A DNA stretch of 38,546 nt, from assembly GCA_045134375.1 (NCBI GenBank), contig JBGUVL010000002.1:1-38546 (forward strand). The letters are read 5' to 3'. A program made the position numbers and the translations under genes. Positions within the stretch are counted from its first letter, which is position 1. Every line of letters begins with the position of its first letter. The notes under the pieces were generated by a model that saw only the letters and a list, made by a program, of their open reading frames with translations, was not told where the DNA came from and did not search any database. Shown one piece after another: positions 7,087-13,246 of this stretch. The stretch is from JBGUVL01 sp045134375 (GTDB lineage Bacteria; Bacillota_I; Bacilli_A; Erysipelotrichales; Erysipelotrichaceae).

Positions 7087-9105
7087 TTAAAACCAAAAAG
7101 AACCAATTTGATAAATTAGAAATGCGACCAGATAGGCAACAACCGTTTGAAATGCTGCCGTTAACAATGCCTGTGAATAGGAACCAAGTTCCCGTTTGGT
7201 TGCCGCAAAAGCGGCAACACATGGCATATACAACACAGTGAAGACCAAAAACGCATAAGCGCTTAATGGCGTAAAAATTTCATTTAAAGAAGCACTTAAA
7301 GCAACGCCGCTTGTACCTGTCAACACGCTCAAAGTTGACACAACACTTTCTTTCGCACTAATCCCCGTCAAGATAGCTGTACTAGCACGCCAGTCATTAA
7401 AACCAATCGGAATGAATACGACAGCGAATAAAGAACCTATTTTCGCCAACATAGAATCAGCACTATTTACGACAAATTCCAAATGGAAATTAAAGCTTTG
7501 TAAAAACCAAATCAACATACTCGCTACAAAAATAATCGTAAATGCTTTATGCAGAAAGTCTTTTGCCTTCTCCCACATATGAAGCAAGACACTTTTCGCA
7601 TCAGGAATTCGATAGGCCGGCAATTCCATGACAAATGGAATGGGATTGCCTTTAAACAATGTATTTTTTAATAACAAACCACACAAAACCGCAACGATCA
7701 TACCTAACACATAAATCGAAATCATCACAAGTGCCGTGTGCTGTTTGAAAAAAGCAGCACATATCATACCATAAATAGGAAGTTTCGCACTGCATGACAT
7801 GAAAGGTGTTAGGATGATGGTCATTTTTCGATCTCGATCACTACTCAATGTACGGCTTGCCATAATCGCAGGAACACTACACCCAAATCCAATCAACATA
7901 GGAACAAAGCTTTTTCCCGATAGACCAATTTTTCGAAGTAATTTATCCATGACAAAGGCAACTCGTGCCATATAGCCAGAATCTTCCAATAGGGAAAGAA
8001 AGAAAAACAAAATAACAATAATTGGCAAAAAGGATAATACACTTCCTACTCCTGCACATATTCCATCAATTATCATAGAATAAATCCAATCACTTACTCC
8101 GACATTGGACAAAAAATCCGCAAGATAATTCGTTCCTAATTCAATAAAGAATTCCAAATGCTCCTGCAAAAAACCACCAACACGAAAGGTAAACGCGAAA
8201 ACACAAAGCATAATCCCAAGAAAAATAGGAATTCCTAATATCTTGTGTGTCAACCATTGATCCAATTTTTCTGAACGTAATTGCTCTTTGGTCTCATTAT
8301 GCTTTACCACACATTGAGAACAGATTTCCTCAATATAGGAATAGCGCATATCCGCTAGTGCTGCTTCACGATCCGTATCTAAAGCATGTTCCATAGATGC
8401 TACAATATGTTCAATGATATGCTTATCATCTTCATGTAAATCAATAGAGGAAAACATTACTTGATCTCCTTCTACTAATTTTGTTGCCGCAAAACGCAAT
8501 GGATACTTCGTATGAATCACATGATCTTCAATGATATGTTCAATCGCATGAATCGCTTTGTGCTGTTCTCCACGACAAAAATCATGTTCTTCTATTTTTG
8601 GCTTTTGCTTGACCACTTTATAAATCGTATCCAACAATTCCCCAATACCTTCATTTTTACTAGCCGAAATCGGTACGCATGGGATATGAAGTGCTTCACT
8701 CAACTTCTTCACATCGATACTATTTCCACTCGATACCACTTCATCCATCATATTTAGCGCAATTACCATCGGTTGATCCAATTCCATCAATTGCAATGAT
8801 AAATAAAGATTACGTTCAATGTTTGTCGCATCTACGATATTTAAAATGACATCCGGGTGATCGTCTAAAATAAAATCACGTGTTACAATTTCCTCACTGG
8901 TATAAGGAGATAGAGAATAAATACCAGGTAGATCTACGATACTAGTATTCTTCATCCCTTTGACCATTCCTTCTTTTTTCTCTACGGTAACCCCTGGAAA
9001 ATTACCGACATGCTGATTACTGCCCGTAAGCCGATTGAATAACGTTGTTTTCCCACAGTTCTGATTTCCAGCTAATGCAATCAGAACGGATTTTTCCTTA
9101 TTCAT
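7087..9105 (-). CDS. feoB: Ferrous iron transporter FeoB (system 1)
   Basis: A 672-residue inner-membrane ferrous iron transporter with a cytoplasmic N-terminal G domain. G1 is GNQNCGKT (13-20), G2 lies in NFPGVTVEKKEG, G3 is DLPG (58-61), G4 is NMMD (118-121) and G5 is ISASKNEG. A helical spacer follows, then the membrane half with the hallmark blocks GYMARVAFVMDKLLRKIGL, PMLIGFGCSVPAI and the second inverted-repeat Cys segment FMSCSAKLPIYG. The start at 9105 follows a GGAGG and overlaps the end of feoA by 8 nt; an in-frame upstream extension is not FeoB-like. Operon feoA-feoB without feoC. It is a different FeoB type from the one at 28799. Confidence 0.96.
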   Translation of the reverse strand: MNKEKSVLIALAGNQNCGKTTLFNRLTGSNQHVGNFPGVTVEKKEGMVKGMKNTSIVDLPGIYSLSPYTSEEIVTRDFILDDHPDVILNIVDATNIERNLYLSLQLMELDQPMVIALNMMDEVVSSGNSIDVKKLSEALHIPCVPISASKNEGIGELLDTIYKVVKQKPKIEEHDFCRGEQHKAIHAIEHIIEDHVIHTKYPLRFAATKLVEGDQVMFSSIDLHEDDKHIIEHIVASMEHALDTDREAALADMRYSYIEEICSQCVVKHNETKEQLRSEKLDQWLTHKILGIPIFLGIMLCVFAFTFRVGGFLQEHLEFFIELGTNYLADFLSNVGVSDWIYSMIIDGICAGVGSVLSFLPIIVILFFFLSLLEDSGYMARVAFVMDKLLRKIGLSGKSFVPMLIGFGCSVPAIMASRTLSSDRDRKMTIILTPFMSCSAKLPIYGMICAAFFKQHTALVMISIYVLGMIVAVLCGLLLKNTLFKGNPIPFVMELPAYRIPDAKSVLLHMWEKAKDFLHKAFTIIFVASMLIWFLQSFNFHLEFVVNSADSMLAKIGSLFAVVFIPIGFNDWRASTAILTGISAKESVVSTLSVLTGTSGVALSASLNEIFTPLSAYAFLVFTVLYMPCVAAFAATKRELGSYSQALLTAAFQTVVAYLVAFLIYQIGSFWF

Positions 9106-9328
9106 CGATTTCCTCCACGACGATCTTAGCCGCATCTTCCAATCGAATCGATAAAGAATAACCACGCAAATGAAGTTCAATAGGATCTCCCATTGGCGCA
9201 ATTTTATTTACTTTTACTTTAGTTTTCGGCGTTAGTCCCATGTCTAACAAACGATGACGAAGCTCACCTTCCCCACCAACCATCTGAATGACACCATATT
9301 TTCCAACCATAAGCTGATCTAATGTCAT
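9098..9328 (-). CDS. feoA: Ferrous iron transport protein FeoA (system 1)
   Basis: A 76-residue SH3-like cytoplasmic partner of FeoB. The sequence LRHRLLDMGLTPKTKVKV, then MGDPIELHLRGYSLSIRLEDA, is the standard FeoA core. The ATG at 9328 was chosen over a GTG at 9337 because AAGGAAG lies 8 nt before the ATG but nearly touches the GTG. Its stop overlaps the feoB start by 8 nt, so the two are co-translated. Confidence 0.93.
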   Translation of the reverse strand: MTLDQLMVGKYGVIQMVGGEGELRHRLLDMGLTPKTKVKVNKIAPMGDPIELHLRGYSLSIRLEDAAKIVVEEIDE

Positions 9329-9361
9329 TTTTCTCACTTCCTTTTTTAAAATTAACTTAAT

Positions 9362-9407
9362 ATAACATTTTCACCATAATGTTACCACTCACTAACAATA
9401 TAGTCAA
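9362..9407 (-). promoter_or_regulatory. feoAB-1 promoter with an inverted repeat over the -10
   Basis: On the minus strand TTGACT (9407-9402), a 17-nt spacer and TAACAT (9384-9379). An inverted repeat, ATAACATT (9362-9369) and AATGTTAC (9378-9385), 7 of 8 matching, covers the -10 and the start of transcription. That is a suitable place for a metal-sensing repressor such as a Fur- or DtxR-type protein. The regulator is inference. Confidence 0.45.
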
Positions 9408-9831
9408 TTCCTCAATCGTTGCAATTTTTTCCTTCTTATGCTACTCTATGTTGCGTTAAGTTAGAATTTCGACAAGGAAGAATACCATACACGAATAACA
9501 ATATTGCGCTTCTTGTTTTCCTTTCCATCCATCCCTAGAGGCGCTGCACAGGAGATATTGGCAATCCTTGTGGATTCGTGAAATCAAATATATCAATATC
9601 ATTGGAAACGTTAATTCAAAAAAAAGGATCCTTGTCCAACAAGAGAAAACAGCGTTTCGTCTACAACATTTACACTTGATCAAAAAGACAACTCCATCGT
9701 TTTATCAATAAAAAGAAATTCAACCAAATCTTTTTATCCGCTCTTTCAAGCATTAAGTGAGAAAGAAAAATCAATATTAAACACAATAGGATGCATTGGA
9801 AAATGCAAAAACAAAGGAAAGGAGAATCGCA
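9408..9831. other. Gene-free spacer, possibly a decayed transposase
   Basis: No intact gene is present. On the plus strand, one frame from about 9542 to 9706 reads GFVKSNISIS, then QKKRILVQQEKTAFRLQ. This vaguely follows the N-terminal zinc-ribbon region of ISL3-type transposases with its cysteines lost. A second plus-strand frame stays open for about 350 nt without a start codon. A 75-codon minus-strand frame (9456-9683) has no ribosome-binding site. Remnant DNA is likely; its identity is weak. Confidence 0.3.
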
Positions 9832-10599
9832 ATGATAATGAAAATAATTGTTTGCTTTTTCGCAGGGATGGGAGCTGGCTTAGGCACTGGTTTTGCAGGA
9901 ATGAGTGCTGCGGTCGTGATTTCCCCTATGTTGATTACATTACTAGGTAGCAACGCTTATGAAGCCGTTGGAATAGCGTTAGCCAGTGATGTGTTGGCAA
10001 GTGCAGTATCGGCTTATACGTATGGAAAAAATAGAAATCTAGATATTAAAAATGGAATCTTGATGATGACATTCGTCTTGCTCTTTACCTTGATTGGTAG
10101 TTATGTTTCCAGTTTTGTTCCAAATACCACAATGGGAGGATTCTCTATGTTTATGACATTGCTTATGGGAATCAAATTTCTTGTGAAACCAATTAACAAT
10201 CCAACCGTTGGAAATGAAGAAAATCCTAATAAACGAAGAATAAAAACCATTCTGATGGGAAGTATTGTGGGCTTTATTTGTGGATTTATTGGTGCTGGAG
10301 GAGGTATCATGATGCTGTTTGTCCTAACCAGCATCCTCTCATATGATTTAAAAACAGCCGTTGGAACAAGCGTATTTATTATGACCTTTACGGCCTTTAC
10401 AGGGGCATTTTCTCATTTTATGATTGGTGGGCTTACCGAATATGAATGCTTATTTTTCTGTATCTTATTTACCTTGCTGTGGGCTAGAATAGCAGCGAAA
10501 CTTGCCAATCGATCCACACCAGAAAGATTGAATCGAATGACTGGTGGTGTATTAGTTATTTTAGGAATTCTTATGATTTTCATTCCTTTGATTCAATAA
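9832..10599 (+). CDS. TauE/SafE family sulfite or organic-anion permease
   Basis: A 255-residue integral membrane protein with about seven to eight hydrophobic segments in two related halves. Each half opens with the glycine-rich turn typical of the family: GAGLGTGFAGMSAAVV at the N-terminus and GFICGFIGAGGGIMM in the middle, followed by TAVGTSVFIM. Members export sulfite, sulfoacetate or similar anions, or take up sulfur compounds; the substrate here is unknown. The ATG at 9832 has GGAG 7 nt upstream and replaces an in-frame TTG further out. Monocistronic and convergent with the SDR gene. Confidence 0.87.
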   Translation: MIMKIIVCFFAGMGAGLGTGFAGMSAAVVISPMLITLLGSNAYEAVGIALASDVLASAVSAYTYGKNRNLDIKNGILMMTFVLLFTLIGSYVSSFVPNTTMGGFSMFMTLLMGIKFLVKPINNPTVGNEENPNKRRIKTILMGSIVGFICGFIGAGGGIMMLFVLTSILSYDLKTAVGTSVFIMTFTAFTGAFSHFMIGGLTEYECLFFCILFTLLWARIAAKLANRSTPERLNRMTGGVLVILGILMIFIPLIQ

Positions 10600-10625
10600 A
10601 AAACGCTGTGAATCAGCGTTTTTTT
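10598..10625. terminator. Bidirectional terminator
   Basis: AAAAAACGCTG (10598-10608) pairs with CAGCGTTTTTT (10614 on), 5-nt loop, between the convergent permease and SDR genes. Confidence 0.85.
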
Positions 10626-10626
10626 A

Positions 10627-11430
10627 CTACCAAGTACGAGATTTCATTTCTTTAAATTGACCAACCGTAGAAACATGAGCGTTTAATCCACCATCAACAG
10701 TAACAACCTGTCCTGTGAAATATTCACTTTCATCGGATGCCAAATAAACACACATATGTCCAATATCTTCTGGGCAACCATAACGATTTACCATAATGTT
10801 ATTTAAGAAAATATCTTTTAATATCTGAGGTACATACGCTTCATTTTCTGGTGTTACGATCAATCCAGGTCGTACACAGTTACAACGAATACCTTCTTTT
10901 CCATACTGTAATGCAGTTGATTTTGTCAGCATATCAACACCTGCTTTTGCACAAGCATATGCCGTTGATCCAAGATCTCCTCCACAGGAAGCCATAGAAC
11001 CAATATTAATTATAGAACCACCATTTTCATTTTTCTGTAAATATGGAATAACGCATTTCGTTGCATAGAATGTTCCACGAACATCACTTTGGAACACCGC
11101 ATCCCACATTTCTAATGTCAATTCATCAACACGACCATCTTTTAACCCAACATTAGCAGCATTATTAACTAAGATATCGATCTTTCCATATTTTTCTGCC
11201 GTATCTTTAAATAAAGCTTCAATACTTTCCACTTTTGTGATATCCATAAAGTGGTAAGAAGCTTCTCCACCTTCTGCAACGATACGATCAACAACCGCCT
11301 GTCCTTTTGCTTCACGACGACCACAAATGACAACTTTTGCACCTTCTGCTGCATACAATCTTGCAATTCCTATTCCAATTCCACTAGTTGAACCAGTGAC
11401 AATGGCAACTTTGCCTTTTAATCTGTCCAT
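10627..11430 (-). CDS. Short-chain dehydrogenase/reductase (SDR)
   Basis: A 267-residue classical SDR, an NAD(P)-dependent alcohol dehydrogenase or ketone reductase. The cofactor motif TGSTSGIG lies at residues 13-20, DI at the strand-3 end, NNAANVG in the middle, the catalytic Ser in INIGSMASCGG, and YACAKAG provides the Tyr-x-x-x-Lys pair. GGLNAHVS closes the fold. ICGRR after strand 2 suggests NADP preference. Gut Bacillota carry hydroxysteroid dehydrogenases with this architecture, but nothing specific points to bile acids. Start at 11430 (ATG) with GGAGG 8 nt upstream; a TTG at 11436 is too close to it. A cre-like site lies about 60 nt upstream, suggesting control by carbon source. Confidence 0.88.
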   Translation of the reverse strand: MDRLKGKVAIVTGSTSGIGIGIARLYAAEGAKVVICGRREAKGQAVVDRIVAEGGEASYHFMDITKVESIEALFKDTAEKYGKIDILVNNAANVGLKDGRVDELTLEMWDAVFQSDVRGTFYATKCVIPYLQKNENGGSIINIGSMASCGGDLGSTAYACAKAGVDMLTKSTALQYGKEGIRCNCVRPGLIVTPENEAYVPQILKDIFLNNIMVNRYGCPEDIGHMCVYLASDESEYFTGQVVTVDGGLNAHVSTVGQFKEMKSRTW

Positions 11431-11488
11431 TTTCAATTCCTCCTAAACATTATCATCCAACTTATGTTTTGACAGTATAAAACAACAT

Positions 11489-11504
11489 ATGTTAGCGCTT
11501 ACTT
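11489..11504 (-). promoter_or_regulatory. Probable catabolite-responsive element (cre)
   Basis: The minus-strand sequence AAGTAAGCGCTAACAT matches the CcpA consensus WTGNAARCGNWWWCAW at 15 of 16 positions. It lies upstream of the SDR gene, next to a perfect AACATATGTT palindrome, near a possible TATACT box (11479-11474). Confidence 0.55.
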
Positions 11505-11548
11505 AAGCTATAACGCAGAATAAAAAATAAATCAAATAGATTGCATGA

Positions 11549-11588
11549 AAAAGGCCATAATCAATCACTTTTTATGATTGATTATGGC
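11549..11588 (-). terminator. Terminator of the cotJ operon
   Basis: A perfect 14-bp stem, GCCATAATCAATCA (11554-11567) against its complement (11575-11588), followed on the minus strand by CCTTTTT. It sits just after the cotJC stop. Confidence 0.88.
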
Positions 11589-11606
11589 AGATTACTTTAT
11601 TTTTAA

Positions 11607-12203
11607 CTAGTAATCAAATGATGGATTATTGCGATAATAGTTATTGGAGTCTAAATGGTCTTTTGCAAATTCCAAGGCTTCCCCAAAACGTTGATAATGA
11701 ACGATTTCCCGTTGGCGTAAAAAGCGAATGACATCGCATACATCATCATTATCAACCAAACGTAAAATATTATCATAAGTTGTTCTCGCCTTCTGTTCCG
11801 CAGCCATATCTTCACTTAAATCGGTAATCGGATCCCCTTTGGATTGAAAGTATTGAACACTAAAAGGTACACCGCCAGCGGAAACTGGATAAATGCCAAG
11901 AGTATGATCAACAAAATAATCATCGATACCGGCGCGTTTGATTTCTTCTACCGATAACCCATCCGTTAACTGATGAACTAATGCGGAAATAATTTCTACA
12001 TGAGCTAATTCTTCCGTAGCAATGTCGGTTAATAATGCTTTCATTTCAGGCCAAGGCATTGTATAACGTTGCGAAAGATAACGAAGCGCAGCCCCTAATT
12101 CTCCATCTGGTCCACCTAATTGTGTAATAATCGTCATTGCCGCTTTTGCATCTCTTTTTCTGATATTTACTGGGTATTGTAGTTTTTTCTCATAGATCCA
12201 CAT
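11607..12203 (-). CDS. cotJC: Spore coat protein CotJC (manganese catalase family)
   Basis: A 198-residue member of the manganese-catalase-like ferritin fold found in spore coats. It opens MWIYEKKLQYPVNI, as CotJC does, and contains ATEELAHVEII with the metal-binding Glu and His, DMAAEQKARTTYDNIL with a second Glu, and REIVHYQRFGEALE with the third metal helix. A coat role is known for the family; catalase activity is possible since the metal ligands look complete. Start at 12203, separated by 1 nt from the cotJB stop, with GGAG inside cotJB. Last gene of cotJA-cotJB-cotJC. Confidence 0.95.
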   Translation of the reverse strand: MWIYEKKLQYPVNIRKRDAKAAMTIITQLGGPDGELGAALRYLSQRYTMPWPEMKALLTDIATEELAHVEIISALVHQLTDGLSVEEIKRAGIDDYFVDHTLGIYPVSAGGVPFSVQYFQSKGDPITDLSEDMAAEQKARTTYDNILRLVDNDDVCDVIRFLRQREIVHYQRFGEALEFAKDHLDSNNYYRNNPSFDY

Positions 12204-12204
12204 A

Positions 12205-12765
12205 TTAGCACTCCTCTCCCTGTTTTTCCCATGGCCATGGAGAAGCAACATAGGAACCATAATCATCACTAAACATGCTGCGGTTTGTTAATAATCCATG
12301 TTCTCTTTCAAAGCGCTGTGTTGCCATGGTCAGTTTTCGCTTCGTACAGCGATAGTATTCTCTCGCTTTCTCATCATTCGGATTCAAATCTAAAAATAAT
12401 GTCGTATCCTGAAGCGCAAAATCAAGTTCCTGAATTTCTCGTAATTGTTCTACTCGATTCCCCCGTCTGCGATTGCTATTTCTTTCATTAAAACGTACTT
12501 CACTATTTCTTCTACGATTCCGTTCCACAAAATAATCATCATCGCTATCACCATTTCGATCACAATCTCTGTCTCGATTGCAGTCTCTGTCTTGGTCACA
12601 GTCTCTGTCTCGATCGCAGTCTCTGTCTCGATCGCAATCTCTGTCTTGGTCACAGTCTCTGTCTTGGTCACAATCTCTGTCTCGCTCACAGTTTTGATCC
12701 CAATCGTATTCGACATAGCGACAATCGCCATTATTTCTTTCAAAATCGTAATCTCTATCGCGCAT
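12205..12765 (-). CDS. cotJB: Spore coat protein CotJB with an N-terminal Asp-Arg-Cys repeat
   Basis: A 186-residue protein whose C-terminal 85 residues are an ordinary CotJB domain: LREIQELDFALQDTTLFLDL, NPNDEKAREYY and a SPWPWEKQ tail. Residues 1-100 are an unusual extension. It holds eight tandem hexads D-R-D-C-D-[R/Q] (residues 25-72, Cys at 26, 32, 38, 44, 50, 56, 62, 68), then an acidic DSDDD and an Arg/Asn-rich linker. CotJB proteins are usually near 90 residues, so the extension doubles the length. The regularly spaced cysteines could cross-link by disulfides in the coat or bind metal; this is inference. Start at 12765 with GGAG; the frame overlaps the end of cotJA by 11 nt. Confidence 0.93.
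   Translation of the reverse strand: MRDRDYDFERNNGDCRYVEYDWDQNCERDRDCDQDRDCDQDRDCDRDRDCDRDRDCDQDRDCNRDRDCDRNGDSDDDYFVERNRRRNSEVRFNERNSNRRRGNRVEQLREIQELDFALQDTTLFLDLNPNDEKAREYYRCTKRKLTMATQRFEREHGLLTNRSMFSDDYGSYVASPWPWEKQGEEC
12550..12693 (-). repeat. 18-nt coding tandem repeat in cotJB
   Basis: Eight near-identical 18-nt units, read on the plus strand as variants of CGATCGCAGTCTCTGTCT. They encode the D-R-D-C-D-[R/Q] hexads. Units differ mostly at the Q/R codon. Such a tract can change length by slippage. Confidence 0.95.
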
Positions 12766-12931
12766 TCGAATCTCTCCTTCCTACTCTCCAAGGTTTATCT
12801 AATTCGGTAAAAATCGTTCCACGACGAAATCCTTCTTCGGTTCGATATAGTTTCTGAAAACATTGTTCTTTGATTGAACTAATCGTAAGCTGCAGTCTAT
12901 CTCTGGACTGATTTCTGTTTTGATCTCTCAT
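12755..12931 (-). CDS. cotJA: Spore coat associated protein CotJA
   Basis: A 58-residue protein found by translating the stretch before cotJB. After an MRDQNRNQSRDR head it reads CFQKLYRTEEGFRRGTIF then TELDKPW, matching the CotJA core, where a Tyr-x-x-Glu-Glu block leads into R-G-T-x-F-x-E-L-x-x-P. A strong AGGAGGGATCAA precedes the ATG at 12931. The stop overlaps the cotJB start by 11 nt. First gene of the three-gene coat operon. Confidence 0.87.
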   Translation of the reverse strand: MRDQNRNQSRDRLQLTISSIKEQCFQKLYRTEEGFRRGTIFTELDKPWRVGRRDSNAR

Positions 12932-12948
12932 TTGATCCCTCCTGATTT

Positions 12949-12956
12949 ATCGTATG
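12949..12956 (-). promoter_or_regulatory. Possible sigma-E -10 box of cotJ
   Basis: The minus strand carries CATACGAT, one mismatch from the sigma-E -10 consensus CATACAMT, 18 nt before the cotJA start. No clear -35 was found. cotJ is sigma-E dependent in Bacillus. Confidence 0.35.
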
Positions 12957-12988
12957 AAAAATAATAAATTCCATCTGGGTAAGTATAG

Positions 12989-13014
12989 GAAAAACACTGG
13001 CAAATGCCAGTGTT
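12989..13014 (-). terminator. Terminator of the uvrC-gerE unit
   Basis: AACACTGGC (12993-13001) pairs with GCCAGTGTT (13006-13014) around a 4-nt loop. The minus strand continues with TTTTCC. It overlaps the gerE stop. Confidence 0.85.
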
Positions 13015-13213
13015 AAATTTCAATTTCTTTCATTCTGATCAGTTCTACCACTGCCTGTGCTCTGCCTTTAACGCCTAGTTTAAGCAGCACATTGGAAATA
13101 TGATTGCGCACCGTTTTATCTGAAATCCCTAATAAATAGGCAATTTCTTTGGTCGTGTAGTTTTGAATCAGAAGGTCGAAAATCTGCTTCTCTTTTGGTG
13201 TTAAAATTTTCAT
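13013..13213 (-). CDS. gerE: Sporulation transcription factor GerE
   Basis: A 66-residue single-domain LuxR-type helix-turn-helix protein. Residues read LTPKEKQIFDLLIQ, TTKEIAYLLGISDKTVRNHI and KLGVKGRAQAVVELIRM, tracking Bacillus GerE from end to end. GerE is the last mother-cell regulator of spore coat genes, acting with sigma-K. There is no receiver or sensor domain, as expected. The ATG at 13213 was chosen because AGGAAGGTG lies before it; the in-frame ATG at 13234 has none. It follows uvrC by 33 nt on the same strand and precedes the cotJ operon, from which a terminator separates it. Other short LuxR-type proteins exist, but the match is unusually close. Confidence 0.88.
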   Translation of the reverse strand: MKILTPKEKQIFDLLIQNYTTKEIAYLLGISDKTVRNHISNVLLKLGVKGRAQAVVELIRMKEIEI

Positions 13214-13246
13214 GATGGCACCTTCCTGATTCATACTATGTAAAAA

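Noticed and set aside
9456..9683. 75-codon minus-strand frame with a CKCC motif upstream of feoA
   Set aside because: No ribosome-binding site, atypical composition, and it overlaps other equally open frames. More likely remnant or chance.
10627..11430. SDR as a bile-acid hydroxysteroid dehydrogenase
   Set aside because: The fold and catalytic residues fit any classical SDR. No neighbouring bile-acid genes and no specificity residues that I can recognise.
12550..12693. Possible CRISPR array (regular short repeats)
   Set aside because: Units are directly tandem with no spacers, in frame, and encode protein hexads.
12285..12810. Long plus-strand open frames opposite cotJB, rich in Val, Ser and Ile repeats
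   Set aside because: They are the antisense reading of the Asp-Arg-Cys repeat. They have no ribosome-binding site, and the minus strand carries a recognised coat operon.
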